A stretch of DNA of 64,000 bases from Polaribacter sp. (GCA_029245785.1 JAQWOR010000077.1:62001-126000); one strand, 5' to 3'. Numbered from the stretch's first letter, positions 32,861-42,741 are shown. A program made the numbers and translations. The notes: a model not told the origin generated them from the sequence alone.

Positions 32861-33727
32861 ATGAAAACAATACAAGACCTAATTACTGCACTGTCTTTAA
32901 AAGAAGGAGCTAAAAACGAGTTTATAGGCGTTAGTAAATCCATTGGGAGTCCCATTGTTTTTGGGGGTCAGGTATTAGCTCAAGCAGTAAACGCTGCTTA
33001 TAAAAGCATTACCAACCATCGTGTTTTGCATTCGTTACACGCCTATTTTTTGGAGCCTGGAGATTTAAGCATCCCTATTAGCTATCACGTAGCTTCTATG
33101 AGAGATGGTGGAAGTTTTTCGACACGAAGGGTCACTGCAAAACAAGGGGAAAAAACCATTTTTATTTTGGCAGCTTCTTTTCACAAAACTGAAGAAGGGC
33201 ACGAACATCAAATACATTTTCAAAAAGACATTAAACAACCTGAAGAGTTGATAAATTGGCCAGAAATGGTAGATAAGTTTGGTGCTATTTTACCTGCTCA
33301 ACTGAAAGCATTTTTAAGCATTGATCGACCTATTGAGTTCAAGCCTGTACGGATTGTTAATCCTTTAGAGAAAAAAGATCTATCTCCTGTTTCTGACGTT
33401 TGGTTTAGAATAAAAGGTACTGCAACCAACATTGATTTACCTTTAAAACAACAAATTTTAACCTATGTTTCTGATTACACGGTCTTAGCTCCCACCTTAT
33501 ATCCAAATGCTAGCAAAGCAAATTACGGAAACACACAAATAGCAAGTTTAGACCACTCAATGTGGTTTTTTAGAGATTTTGACCTCAATGATTGGATGTT
33601 GTATACAGTAGAATCTCCGAGCGCTTCTGGAGCTAAAGGTTTTGCTAGAGGAAATATCTACACACGAAACGGTGTTTTAATTGCTTCGGTTGCCCAAGAG
33701 GGCTTGATTCGACCAAGGAAAAAGTAA
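32861..33727 (+). CDS. tesB: Acyl-CoA thioesterase II
   Basis: A double hot-dog thioesterase that hydrolyses medium to long acyl-CoAs. From the ATG at 32861 (MKTIQDLITALSLK) it has 288 residues, the normal TesB length. The first half has VFGGQVLAQAVNAAY and LHSLHAYFLEPGD, and the C-terminal half has ASLDHSMWFFRDFDLNDWMLY with the conserved HSMWFFR segment. The frame is open 54 bases further upstream, but that part overlaps the end of the preceding gene and is not conserved-looking. No clear terminator follows. Confidence 0.95.
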   Translation: MKTIQDLITALSLKEGAKNEFIGVSKSIGSPIVFGGQVLAQAVNAAYKSITNHRVLHSLHAYFLEPGDLSIPISYHVASMRDGGSFSTRRVTAKQGEKTIFILAASFHKTEEGHEHQIHFQKDIKQPEELINWPEMVDKFGAILPAQLKAFLSIDRPIEFKPVRIVNPLEKKDLSPVSDVWFRIKGTATNIDLPLKQQILTYVSDYTVLAPTLYPNASKANYGNTQIASLDHSMWFFRDFDLNDWMLYTVESPSASGAKGFARGNIYTRNGVLIASVAQEGLIRPRKK

Positions 33728-33791
33728 AGTTGTTATTGGTTGTCGGTCTTATTTCTTGTTTCTTTTTTTATTTTTAACACTCTTTTTCTCT

Positions 33792-36260
33792 TTAAAAACG
33801 AACATAAAGTGCCGCCGAAATAGTGCGTCCTGGTGCAGAAACTCCAGAAGCAAACTCTTTGTAATGTTCGTCAAAAATATTATTTAACAACCCTCGTATG
33901 GTAAAGTTTTGGTTCAACTTATAGCTTCCGTTTATGCCAAAAGTCATCCAGCTTGGCGTTCCGTAATACATCTCTAAATCATTTGTGGCGGTAGGGTTTA
34001 CAATCGGTGTTTGTGTGTGGTTGTCAATCCCTTCAGAAAGGTTATACGCTGTAATTTTTTTTGTTGCGTTGAATCTAAAATTTGCCGAAAGCTCCAACTT
34101 GTTTTGTTGATAGCTTACTTCAAACTTTCCAAAAAGAGGCGGTATTGAAGACAGGGGCTCATCAGTATCATAAGCACGTCCTTTTGTGTAGGTAATTGAC
34201 CCTGAGGTTTTCCAAGTATTGTTTAGCTTACCATAATAACTTGCCGTAAAACCAGTAATATAAGCAAATCCTTTATTTACATTTGAGACAATCGTTCCTT
34301 CTTCTCCGTCATATGCAATTGAAGTGCTTCCATTTAGTGTAAAAGCTTCTCTAGCGATGTAATTATCTAATAAAGTATAGTACGTATTAAAACCAACTCC
34401 AAAAGTTCGGTTGTTAAAATATTTTTTAATTCCAACCTCCACATTATATGCAAATTCAGGTTTTAAATGAATATTTGGCACTGTTATATTACTGTTTTTT
34501 TCTCTAACTTTCCCAACATCATCAATGTTTGGCGACCGAAATCCAGAAGAAACAATACTGTTAATTTGCCAATTAATAGTTGGTTTATATACATAACCAA
34601 TGGTTGCTGTTAACGCCGTATTTTTTAAAGAAATAGCTGTTTTTGGTAACACAATAAATGTTTGATCTATCCATGTTGCAGACAACCGCGTGTTGGTTAA
34701 TCTAATTCCTGTATTTAGCGTGGCTTTTTTACTCAAATCTTGTCTGTAATCTGTATAAACCGCGGCGCTTGTATATGTACTTCCTCCGTCTGGAAAACGA
34801 GATTGTACCTTAAAACTGTTTGAAAAACCTGTTTCTTTATTGTTAGAGATTGTGATTGTTTTTCCTTCAGAAACAGAAGTAACGTCATTATAAGCAACTT
34901 CAAAACCGTAGGATAAATTTCTGTTTTTTTCTGCGGTAAGCGGCACTGTAAAATCTCCATTAATACTAAAAACATCTACTTGTTCCTTTCGATACGAGCG
35001 GTCTAAACTTCCAAATTTACGTTGAATTCTAGATTCGTTAATATTTTGATAGGCGAGTGTAATGGTTCCTTTGTCTAGCCATTTTTTAACGGGGTTTATG
35101 GTTAGTTGTGTGGATGCTAAAAACCGTTCTTGGGGTCCGTAATACCACTCTGCAAATTTAAGAGAGCCTGATTTTAATTCCATCAACTTATCAAACCTCG
35201 GAATGTTTGAAGAGGTAGAATATTGTAGGTTTATAGCGATGTCTGTTTTTTCAGACAGAGGCACATGTATTTTTTGTAAAATATCTGTCTGATTAAACCC
35301 TGTGTTTCTTTGAATGTTTGGGTCTGAATTTACACTTGGTAAAGCCCTATAATTAGAATTGCTGTTTTCTGAATAAAAAGGAACTTTTCCCCAATCAGAA
35401 AAACCATGTGAGCGTTTTTTTCCCATAGTCAAATCGCTAAATTCGCTGTACGAAACACTTGTAAAAGAGGCCCATTTTTTAAATTGAAGCTCTGTAGAAA
35501 CATGCGTTGTTATTTCTTGATTTACGGTTCCAAACCTTGAAAAGAACTCGCTTTTAACTTGATTTTCTTCAGCTGTTTTTGGTGTTTTTGTATAGTAATG
35601 GATTACCCCACCTAATGCGTCTGAACCATAAATAACGGACGAGGGGCCAAAAACAATTTCTGTTCGTTCTAACAGTGATGGTGAAACGGTGATTGAGTTT
35701 TGTAAATGCCCTTTTCTATAGATGGCATTATTTAGCCGAACACCATCAACCACTAATAACACCCGGTTGGATTCCATCCCTCGAAGCACCGGGCTTCCTC
35801 CTCCAAATTGCGATTTTTGAACTTTAATTCCCGGAACAGAAGCTAATAGATCGGCAGTAGTTTGTGGAGATTCTTTTTGAATGTCTTTTTTAGTCAAAGC
35901 GATAAACTGTTCTGCAATTCTGGTCGACTTTTCTTTCTTTTTAAACATCGATAAAACAACCTCGTCTAAATGCTCTGTTTCTTTGATCAACAAAATTGTA
36001 TACGATTGCTGTTGCAACTGGTGTTTTTCAATTGTATAGTTCACATACGAAACATGAGAAACAAATAAAAAGCTTCCTTTTTTAAATTCAGACACATCTG
36101 CTTGACCGTTATCGTCTGTAATAGCCGTAACTGTGCGCGCTTTGTTATAAATGGCCACGCTTTTTACCGGAAACCTTGTCTCCTTGTCTAACACTGTCAC
36201 TTTTTGAGCAAAACTTGCAATGCTACACCACACACAAAAAAGTAATAGTTTGTTCTTCAT
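33792..36260 (-). CDS. TonB-dependent outer-membrane receptor
   Basis: An 822-residue receptor with a signal peptide ending near SFAQ, an N-terminal carboxypeptidase-regulatory-like beta domain (about 20-95) typical of Bacteroidota, and a plug domain (about 115-225: RGMESNRVLLVVDGVRLNNA). A 22-strand barrel ends in a terminal aromatic (LYVRF). The plug segment and a FRSPNIDD box in the barrel resemble haem/haemoglobin and related iron receptors, so iron or haem uptake is the best guess. The start overlaps the recO stop by one base. No SusD-like partner is present. Confidence 0.9.
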   Translation of the reverse strand: MKNKLLLFCVWCSIASFAQKVTVLDKETRFPVKSVAIYNKARTVTAITDDNGQADVSEFKKGSFLFVSHVSYVNYTIEKHQLQQQSYTILLIKETEHLDEVVLSMFKKKEKSTRIAEQFIALTKKDIQKESPQTTADLLASVPGIKVQKSQFGGGSPVLRGMESNRVLLVVDGVRLNNAIYRKGHLQNSITVSPSLLERTEIVFGPSSVIYGSDALGGVIHYYTKTPKTAEENQVKSEFFSRFGTVNQEITTHVSTELQFKKWASFTSVSYSEFSDLTMGKKRSHGFSDWGKVPFYSENSNSNYRALPSVNSDPNIQRNTGFNQTDILQKIHVPLSEKTDIAINLQYSTSSNIPRFDKLMELKSGSLKFAEWYYGPQERFLASTQLTINPVKKWLDKGTITLAYQNINESRIQRKFGSLDRSYRKEQVDVFSINGDFTVPLTAEKNRNLSYGFEVAYNDVTSVSEGKTITISNNKETGFSNSFKVQSRFPDGGSTYTSAAVYTDYRQDLSKKATLNTGIRLTNTRLSATWIDQTFIVLPKTAISLKNTALTATIGYVYKPTINWQINSIVSSGFRSPNIDDVGKVREKNSNITVPNIHLKPEFAYNVEVGIKKYFNNRTFGVGFNTYYTLLDNYIAREAFTLNGSTSIAYDGEEGTIVSNVNKGFAYITGFTASYYGKLNNTWKTSGSITYTKGRAYDTDEPLSSIPPLFGKFEVSYQQNKLELSANFRFNATKKITAYNLSEGIDNHTQTPIVNPTATNDLEMYYGTPSWMTFGINGSYKLNQNFTIRGLLNNIFDEHYKEFASGVSAPGRTISAALYVRF

Positions 36261-36982
36261 CAGCTAAAAACTGTTTCTAAAACCCCTAATGATTTTGGGT
36301 TTTTAAATCCGTCCAAATGTAATTCAAAATAACGGATTATGATTCTTAATACTTGCTGTCTTTCTTTTTTATTAAAAAGCACTTTGTTTATCGTATCAAA
36401 ATTTATGCCTAGAAGCTTTTTAAACTGAACTAAATCATCTCCATAAATCACTTCTTTTTCTGATACTAACCCCATAAAATTTCCCTCTAGCAAGTTAAAA
36501 CACTTTTTATCAGACTCTGAAAGGTCTGGGTAAAACCCTAAAAACCGCGTTAAATTTAATAAAAATAACAAATGAAAGTTTGAGGTTTCATCATTAGAAT
36601 CTAGCCAATTGATTGCGTTTTCTAAATAATAATACAACAAACTGTTTTCTTCTTCTTCTTGTATCGAATTGCTTAGCATTTCAGACAAAAATAATACAAT
36701 TGTTTGTTTGAATATGTTTGAATACATGTTTGTATACGGATGTAAGACATGTACCTCTTTGATGCTGTTAAGGTTTCCTTTATTGTTGTGATTCGCAATA
36801 ATTTGAAGCTGAGTTAAAGGCTGAAAATAGGCTGGTTTTATTTTTCTTCTTTTAGTGTTTAGAATTCCTTTTATCAAATACGTTTTTAAACCTTCCTTTA
36901 ACGTAAAACATCGAACAATTAAACTTGTGTCACCATATTTAATGCTGCTAAAAACAATTGCTTTGGTGTTTACAACTGCCAT
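36260..36982 (-). CDS. recO: DNA repair protein RecO
   Basis: RecO loads RecA with RecF and RecR during recombinational repair. The 240-residue protein begins MAVVNTKAIVFSSIKYGDTSLIVRCFT, the OB-fold N-terminal domain typical of RecO. A KGILNTKRRKIKPAYFQPL segment and a helical C-terminal domain (FLLNLTRFLGFYPDLSESDKKCFNL) follow. The four-cysteine zinc site of some RecO proteins is absent, as is common in this phylum. It overlaps both neighbours by one base, in the order porZ-recO-TonB receptor. Confidence 0.93.
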   Translation of the reverse strand: MAVVNTKAIVFSSIKYGDTSLIVRCFTLKEGLKTYLIKGILNTKRRKIKPAYFQPLTQLQIIANHNNKGNLNSIKEVHVLHPYTNMYSNIFKQTIVLFLSEMLSNSIQEEEENSLLYYYLENAINWLDSNDETSNFHLLFLLNLTRFLGFYPDLSESDKKCFNLLEGNFMGLVSEKEVIYGDDLVQFKKLLGINFDTINKVLFNKKERQQVLRIIIRYFELHLDGFKNPKSLGVLETVFS

Positions 36983-39309
36983 CAGTTTACAATTGCTATT
37001 TTAGTACTCGTTGTTTCTGAAGCATCTTCGGTTGATAGCAACACAATGTAAATTCCAGAAGCCACTTTATTTCCTGCTAAATTTTTTTTATTCCAAACAA
37101 CTTTTCCTCCTTGAACTTCTTGTCCCTCAAGAACATTTGTTTCATAAACTAAATTTCCGGAAACATCTAGTATTTTTACATTGGTTCCTTTCGGAAGGTG
37201 TGTGCCATTTCTTCCGTCAATGGTAACTGTTGGGTGGTTTTTTAATGCTGGGTTTGGATATGCATACACGTCGCCCAACGAGTCTCCAAATGGTACCACT
37301 TTACTATTGTATGCCACAACTCCTTTGTCTGTAGCAAAAAAAACTTTTCCCGTAGAGGTGTCTACGCTAATCTTTAAAATTGTATTTGAGGGCAGCGGCG
37401 AATTGTCTTTGTTGAAACTTGCTAGCGTTTTTTGTCCGCTTGGATTTGTGTACACAACGCCTCCGTTGTTTGTTCCAAACCATTTATTGTCAGCGCCATC
37501 AACAGCAATGGTATTGATGGTTTGATCTCCCAATAATTTTTTAGGAATTCCATCGTCTAAAATAATAACAGGTGTGGCATCATAAATTGCGGCATCGAAA
37601 ACACCGCTTGCGTTTGCATAAAGCACCATGCCTGATTGTGTTCCTATCCAAATGCTGTTGTTTTTATCAACTGCAACCGCTCTAACATTTGCGTGTGGCA
37701 AGCCTCCTTTTGTGGGTACCGTTGTCAAAGCTATTTTCCGATCTCCAGTTTCATTATACACGTACACCCCGTTTCTTCTTGTGCCCATCCATAGGCTATT
37801 TGTTTTATCAATAATAATTTGATTAATATCTTCTGCTTTGTTGGTTTGTAAGCTCTTCAAGTCAAAACTTTTCCAGGTTCCGTTTGGAGAAAGCTTTTTT
37901 AATTTTTTTAGTCCTAAACTTTCGGTTATCCATAAATTGCCCTGTGCATCAAAAACGGTTCCGTTAACTCTAGTAGTAATCCGATTAGGATTTGCTGGAA
38001 ATAGGTCTTCTAACGGACTGTTTTGAGAGGAATAAAACGATGTTATTTCGTCCTCTACAATTTCTAACAATCCTCCTCCAGAGAATATGTTTCCAGTATT
38101 CGTGTCGGCAAAAGAGCTAATAAAAACCTTGTTATCATGGTTAGGGTCTATTGTTATATATACCATATCAAGTACAGGGACCATTGGATTAAATGCTGTA
38201 TTTATCCACCCTTCTCCGTTGTAATGAGTAAACCCTTGACGAATCCCTAATGGTGTATATGCATCATTGTATCCTCCATACACAAACCATGCATTGTTCT
38301 TTTGTGTGGCAATAGAAAAAACATTATTAGAAAGAGGTCCTTTTGGGTGAATTTCTAAAAAATTTTGAACATCAGAAAAAGAAGCTTTTAAAATTCCAAA
38401 TTCTTTAGTTCCTAAAAAAAGGGTGTTGTTAACCGAAAATGCCATATGTAAAGTGTACTCATGTGCCAATGTTGCTTCGCTTTGCACCACTTCTTCTAAC
38501 CTTGTATTTAATACGATCGCAGATTTTTGAAATGCCACAGATAAAAATTGTGCCGAGTTTTTTATCCTAAGAATTGGGCTTGAAAATGTTTTCTTTAACA
38601 AGCTACTTGTTCCTTTGATTTCAAACAATTTATTTCCTTTGCTAACATAAACAGCCGTGTTAAAAGCAACAACATCTGTGTGGTTTCCTGTAAATAAGAG
38701 GCTCCAATTGGTAGCGTCTATCAAATTAGGGTTTGTGAGATCTGCAACAAAAAAACCGACTTCTGTTGCGGCATATATCTGATCATTAAAAATGGCGGTG
38801 GCATTTATTTTTATAGAAGACGATGCGGGGCCGATAAAATACGTGTCTCCAAACTCTAATTTTTCAATATCATACACAACAATTGCAAAAGGTGTAGCAA
38901 TGTATAGTTTGTTGTTGTATTCGCTAATATGCTGTATTGCTTTTTCTCCGGATTGGTTAAAACTAACAATGTCTGCAGAAATGGTAATGGTTCCATCTTC
39001 GTCTAGTACTTCTATCAAACCGTTTTCGTACCCAATCAGTAATCTTTTTGTGGCAGAATGATAATGAATTGCCGATGTTATTTCGCCTGAAAACCCTTGG
39101 ATAGAAGATTGTTTTTGAGTTTCTTGTGTGTTTGTATTATACCTAAAAACAGCGTTGTCTGAAATGGCATAAATATGCTCGTTGACCTTGATAAAATCTT
39201 TGACATTGTTATAGGAATAAAAATCTTCCCATTGAGCGCTAAAATCTGTTTGAGCAATCAAAATAAAGGGGAATACCAATAAAAACAATAGGGCGCTTTT
39301 TCGCATCAT
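36982..39309 (-). CDS. porZ: PorZ-like beta-propeller protein with type IX sorting domain
   Basis: A 775-residue exported protein with signal peptide MRKSALLFLLVFPFILIAQ. Two seven-bladed propeller-like regions follow, with repeats of the two-component-regulator propeller kind (LWITESLGLKKL, LWMGTRRNGVYVY, IWIGTQSGMVLY, KWFGTNNGGVVYT). The last 90 residues form a T9SS type A sorting domain (VYAYPNPALKNHPTVTI and the KIAIVN end). Length, domain order and adjacency to recO fit PorZ, which in Porphyromonas works at the cell surface with the PorU sortase of the type IX secretion system. No histidine kinase domain is present. Confidence 0.8.
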   Translation of the reverse strand: MMRKSALLFLLVFPFILIAQTDFSAQWEDFYSYNNVKDFIKVNEHIYAISDNAVFRYNTNTQETQKQSSIQGFSGEITSAIHYHSATKRLLIGYENGLIEVLDEDGTITISADIVSFNQSGEKAIQHISEYNNKLYIATPFAIVVYDIEKLEFGDTYFIGPASSSIKINATAIFNDQIYAATEVGFFVADLTNPNLIDATNWSLLFTGNHTDVVAFNTAVYVSKGNKLFEIKGTSSLLKKTFSSPILRIKNSAQFLSVAFQKSAIVLNTRLEEVVQSEATLAHEYTLHMAFSVNNTLFLGTKEFGILKASFSDVQNFLEIHPKGPLSNNVFSIATQKNNAWFVYGGYNDAYTPLGIRQGFTHYNGEGWINTAFNPMVPVLDMVYITIDPNHDNKVFISSFADTNTGNIFSGGGLLEIVEDEITSFYSSQNSPLEDLFPANPNRITTRVNGTVFDAQGNLWITESLGLKKLKKLSPNGTWKSFDLKSLQTNKAEDINQIIIDKTNSLWMGTRRNGVYVYNETGDRKIALTTVPTKGGLPHANVRAVAVDKNNSIWIGTQSGMVLYANASGVFDAAIYDATPVIILDDGIPKKLLGDQTINTIAVDGADNKWFGTNNGGVVYTNPSGQKTLASFNKDNSPLPSNTILKISVDTSTGKVFFATDKGVVAYNSKVVPFGDSLGDVYAYPNPALKNHPTVTIDGRNGTHLPKGTNVKILDVSGNLVYETNVLEGQEVQGGKVVWNKKNLAGNKVASGIYIVLLSTEDASETTSTKIAIVN

Positions 39310-39327
39310 ATAAAAGTGTCAACCAAT

Positions 39328-39335
39328 CAAAGGTA
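39328..39335 (-). promoter_or_regulatory. -7 promoter element for porZ-recO
   Basis: The minus strand reads TACCTTTG, a perfect TAnnTTTG, 18 bases upstream of the porZ start. Confidence 0.5.
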
Positions 39336-39559
39336 TTTAATAATTATAACAAGATACTCAATACATATAGCTTTCCAAATTTTTACTGTTTTCTTTTTCC
39401 TTTTTTTTCGTTAAAATTTACACCCATAGCTAAGGCTATACTTGAAAACTTATGCCTCGATAAAAGAAAAAATAAATTCGTTAACTTCTCCGAAAAACGA
39501 TATGTATCGAGTATAACGATAAAAAACAATACATTAGTGCAAAATTCCAAACAGAAGTG

Positions 39560-40039
39560 ATGAGTGTTGAAATTGAACGAAAATTTTTAGTTAAGAATAC
39601 CGATTTTAAAACCGAAATGTTTCAAAAAAGTCATATAAAACAAGGCTTTCTAAATACCAACAAAGAACGCACTGTTCGGGTTCGAATAGTAGATGATAAA
39701 GGTTTTTTAACTGTAAAAGGAAAATCAAACAAACAAGGAACCGCTCGATTTGAATGGGAAAAAGAAATTACGCTTGATGATGCACAATCTCTACTGCTTT
39801 TGGCAGAAAAAGGAATTATAGAAAAACACCGGTATTTTGTCAAAGTCAAAAATCACACTTATGAAGTGGATGTGTTTTTAGAAGATAATAAAGGCTTGGT
39901 AATTGCAGAAATAGAACTAGAGTCTGAAAACGAACCTTTTGAAAAGCCGCATTGGCTAGGTAAAGAGGTTACGGGAAATAAAGCCTACTATAATTCTTCC
40001 CTGAGCAAAAACCCTTTCAAAAGCTGGACGCGCCCTTAA
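39560..40039 (+). CDS. CYTH domain protein (triphosphate tunnel metalloenzyme)
   Basis: A 159-residue cytosolic protein whose N-terminus SVEIERKFLV is the ExExK signature of CYTH enzymes. Other tunnel residues appear in RTVRVRIVDDKGFLTVKGK, RFEWEKEI, KHRYFVKVKNHTYEVDVFLED and GLVIAEIELESE. Single-domain bacterial members are usually inorganic tripolyphosphatases or thiamine-triphosphatase-like enzymes rather than adenylate cyclases. ATG at 39560 is preferred over the adjacent GTG. It stands alone and is followed by a terminator. Confidence 0.92.
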   Translation: MSVEIERKFLVKNTDFKTEMFQKSHIKQGFLNTNKERTVRVRIVDDKGFLTVKGKSNKQGTARFEWEKEITLDDAQSLLLLAEKGIIEKHRYFVKVKNHTYEVDVFLEDNKGLVIAEIELESENEPFEKPHWLGKEVTGNKAYYNSSLSKNPFKSWTRP

Positions 40040-40051
40040 CTATTCCGCATA

Positions 40052-40086
40052 AAAAAACCTCGAACAGAAGCTCGAGGAGTTTTAAT
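40052..40086 (+). terminator. Intrinsic terminator after the CYTH gene
   Basis: CCTCGA pairs with TCGAGG around an eight-base loop, flanked by an A-run and TTTT. A second hairpin without a T-run, TTCATTATT with AATAATGAA, lies downstream near 40116-40145. Confidence 0.7.
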
Positions 40087-40236
40087 AAATCTACCCCTAA
40101 ATAAGATTTATTTACCTTCATTATTATTAGATAACAATAATGAAGAGACCAAATATAATTTCTTTTTTACTGATTTGCAAGTAATTACTTTTTATTTAAA
40201 TTTTTAGCGGTGATTCTTAAAGGTTTTTAAACAAGA

Positions 40237-40875
40237 TTATATATAATAATACACTGATATAAAGTGAGATACACTTCCTAAAAGAACAAAAACATGAAAA
40301 ATCACATGGTTGTAAGGAATCTTTTTAATGGAATATAAAATAGCGCCAACGGTATAAAAAACACCTCCTGCAAAAAGTAATTGCAACCCTTCTCTTGCTA
40401 AGTTTTCTAGTAAAGGGTGTATTGCAAATACAACTTGCCAGCCCATTAACACATACATAATGGTCGAAAGTTTATCAAATCTTCCGGTAAAAAACAACTT
40501 TAAAACAACACCAATCAGCGCAAAAGCCCATGTCAATCCAAAAATAATCCAACCAGTAGTTCCTTCTAAGGTAATAATCGTAAAAGGTGTATAGGTTCCT
40601 GCAATCAGAATATAAATAGCGGCATGATCAAAAATATTTAACCGTCTTCTTGCTTTTGGGTTTTTCGCCGCATGATAAAAGGTAGATGCCGAGTATAAAA
40701 TTAATAAACTTAGCCCATAAATAATAAAGCTTGCTGGTTTCCAAAAACCGTTAAAACGCATCGCTTTAAAAATCAAAAAAGGAAAAGATAGCCCGCTCAA
40801 TACAAGACCAAATGCATGTGTTATTATATTTAGTCGTTCTTCTTTTTCGCTATATATGTGGTTTAGCTTGCTCAT
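40237..40875 (-). CDS. Haemolysin III / TrhA family membrane protein
   Basis: A 212-residue seven-helix membrane protein of the PAQR/HlyIII superfamily. The conserved ERLNIITHAFGLVLS opening, STFYHAAKNPKARRRLNIFDHAAIYILIAGTYTPF in the middle and HVIFHVFVLLGSVSHF near the end supply the His/Asp/Ser metal-site residues of the family. TrhA in E. coli affects membrane-energy and lipid homeostasis; a haemolytic role is not implied. The ATG overlaps the plsC-like stop by 4 bases, linking it to phospholipid synthesis. Confidence 0.92.
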   Translation of the reverse strand: MSKLNHIYSEKEERLNIITHAFGLVLSGLSFPFLIFKAMRFNGFWKPASFIIYGLSLLILYSASTFYHAAKNPKARRRLNIFDHAAIYILIAGTYTPFTIITLEGTTGWIIFGLTWAFALIGVVLKLFFTGRFDKLSTIMYVLMGWQVVFAIHPLLENLAREGLQLLFAGGVFYTVGAILYSIKKIPYNHVIFHVFVLLGSVSHFISVYYYI

Positions 40876-41648
40876 TTTGTTGCTTTCATGGTGTCCTCCA
40901 TATAAGCTGTGTCGTTCGTCAATTCTTTGTAAAGAATATTAAAAGTTTGTTGCTTTAACGTTTCTACATCGTCTTTTGTTAAGTTTTTTGTTTCTAAAAA
41001 TTCATGCTGCCTCACTCTAAACTTCCCTGGACTTCCTTTAAAAAAATCCCATGAAAACAAGCGCTTGCAATCGTAATATGTTGCTGGTACAATGGGTATT
41101 TGAAATTCGATTGCCAAACTAAATGCGCCATTTTTAAACGGGCTTAAAATAACATCTTCTGTAGGAACCAATCCTTCAGGGAAAATCCCCATACTTGTTC
41201 CGTTTTGTAATCGTTTTTTTGCCATCTCGTAGACCCGTTTTCTGCTTTTGGGGTTACTTCTGTCTACCATAATGACAACTTTTTTATAAAAAAATCCAAA
41301 AACTGGAATTTTGACCAACTCTTTTTTTCCAACAAAAACAATCGGGTTTTTAGACATTGCTATTAATATAAAAGGATCTAACATAGAGGCATGATTGGCA
41401 CAAAATAAATAACTTTTATCTCGGTCTATTTGTTGCTCAATCGTTTTTTCTACATAAAAACCCATTCCGTAGATTAATACTTTAGACCAAGTTCTAATTA
41501 GTTTCCAAAAAGTAGGATAGTATTTTTCTTTGTAGGTAAGCACTAATAAGAAAGGAATCATTACCAATATAGAAACCGTAAATAATATGTAAAACCACGC
41601 GCGCCAAAGAAGGCGAAATATATTTTTAAATAACGTCATAGATGCCAA
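40872..41648 (-). CDS. plsC: 1-acyl-sn-glycerol-3-phosphate acyltransferase
   Basis: Transfers an acyl chain to lysophosphatidic acid to give phosphatidic acid at the inner membrane. The 258-residue protein has an N-terminal membrane helix, the catalytic HX4D box in CANHASMLDPF, a KSRKRVYEMAKKRLQNG region and the FPEGLVPTED glycerol-phosphate-binding block. PIVPATYY follows. It overlaps the TrhA-like gene by 4 bases. Related lyso-lipid acyltransferases, such as ornithine-lipid enzymes, share these motifs, so the exact acceptor is not fixed. Confidence 0.9.
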   Translation of the reverse strand: MASMTLFKNIFRLLWRAWFYILFTVSILVMIPFLLVLTYKEKYYPTFWKLIRTWSKVLIYGMGFYVEKTIEQQIDRDKSYLFCANHASMLDPFILIAMSKNPIVFVGKKELVKIPVFGFFYKKVVIMVDRSNPKSRKRVYEMAKKRLQNGTSMGIFPEGLVPTEDVILSPFKNGAFSLAIEFQIPIVPATYYDCKRLFSWDFFKGSPGKFRVRQHEFLETKNLTKDDVETLKQQTFNILYKELTNDTAYMEDTMKATK

Positions 41649-41692
41649 ATGTAGTAATTTCTATTCTTTTTAGGTTTTCTTCTTTAAAACTG

Positions 41693-41700
41693 TATTTTTG
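41693..41700 (+). promoter_or_regulatory. -7 promoter element for trpS
   Basis: TATTTTTG matches the -7 consensus 66 bases before the trpS ATG. The leader between them contains a small AGATT/AATCT hairpin but no obvious T-box or leader peptide. Confidence 0.45.
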
Positions 41701-41766
41701 TGTGCACACAAGATTTTATAATCTCGTCGTGTTTGAGAGATTCATTTTTAAAGAAGAAAGCAATAC

Positions 41767-42735
41767 ATGTCAAGAATTTTAACCGGCGTACAAAGTACAG
41801 GAACACCACATTTGGGTAATTTATTAGGCGCTATTTTACCCGCAATAGCAATGGCAAATGATTCAAAAAACGATGCTTTTTTATTTATTGCCGATATGCA
41901 TTCTTTGACCCAAATTAAAGACGGAAAACAATTACGAGAAAACACCTATAGCACGGCTGCAACTTGGCTTGCTTGCGGATTAGATATCAATAAAGCTGTT
42001 TTTTACAGACAAAGCGATGTGCCTGAAGTTACGGAACTTTCGTGGTATTTAAGTTGTTTTTTTCCGTATCAACGGTTGACATTGGCACATAGTTTTAAAG
42101 ACAAAGCTGATCGACTGTCTGATGTAAATAGTGGGTTGTTTTCGTATCCAATGTTAATGGCTGCTGACATACTATTGTATGATGCAGAAATTGTGCCTGT
42201 GGGAAAAGATCAATTACAGCATTTAGAAATGAGTCGTGATGTAGCAAACCGCTTCAATCATATTGTTGGTGACACCTTGGTTCCGCCTCTTGCAAAAATA
42301 CAAGAAGACGCCAAATTGGTTCCAGGAACTGATGGTGAAAAGATGAGTAAATCTCGCGATAATATCATCAATATTTTTCTGCCAGATAAAAAGTTACGCA
42401 AACAAATTATGGGAATTCAAACGGACAGTATTCCGCTTGAGGAGCCTAAAAATCCCGATACAGACAATGTCTTTGCACTTTATAAACTCTTAGCGTCAAC
42501 AGCACAAATAGCTGAAATGCGAGCAAATTACGAAGAGGGAAATTATGGTTACGGACACGCAAAGCAAGCCTTGTACGAATTAATTATTACGAAATTTGCT
42601 ACAGAAAGAGAGCGATACAACCATTATATGAACAACCTTCAAGAGATTGATGCTGCCTTAGTAATAGGTGCCAAAAAAGCTAGAAAAGTAGCCCAAGAGG
42701 TGTTGCAAAGAGTCCGTTCAAAAATAGGGTATTAA
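41767..42735 (+). CDS. trpS: Tryptophanyl-tRNA synthetase
   Basis: A class I aminoacyl-tRNA synthetase that charges tRNA-Trp. The HIGH-like motif appears as TPHLGN at 13-18 and KMSKS at 192-196. Between them are DMHSLT, FYRQSDVPEV, MAADILLYDAEIVPVGKDQLQHLEMSRDVANRFN, and the C-terminal anticodon-binding helices. The 322-residue length is typical of bacterial TrpRS. The stop is 6 bases from the convergent aldo/keto reductase stop, with no strong terminator. Confidence 0.97.
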   Translation: MSRILTGVQSTGTPHLGNLLGAILPAIAMANDSKNDAFLFIADMHSLTQIKDGKQLRENTYSTAATWLACGLDINKAVFYRQSDVPEVTELSWYLSCFFPYQRLTLAHSFKDKADRLSDVNSGLFSYPMLMAADILLYDAEIVPVGKDQLQHLEMSRDVANRFNHIVGDTLVPPLAKIQEDAKLVPGTDGEKMSKSRDNIINIFLPDKKLRKQIMGIQTDSIPLEEPKNPDTDNVFALYKLLASTAQIAEMRANYEEGNYGYGHAKQALYELIITKFATERERYNHYMNNLQEIDAALVIGAKKARKVAQEVLQRVRSKIGY

Positions 42736-42741
42736 GCTGTT

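Noticed and set aside
40087-40236. The hairpins after the CYTH terminator as a small RNA
   Set aside because: There is an inverted repeat near 40116-40145 but no clear promoter or T-run to define a transcript.
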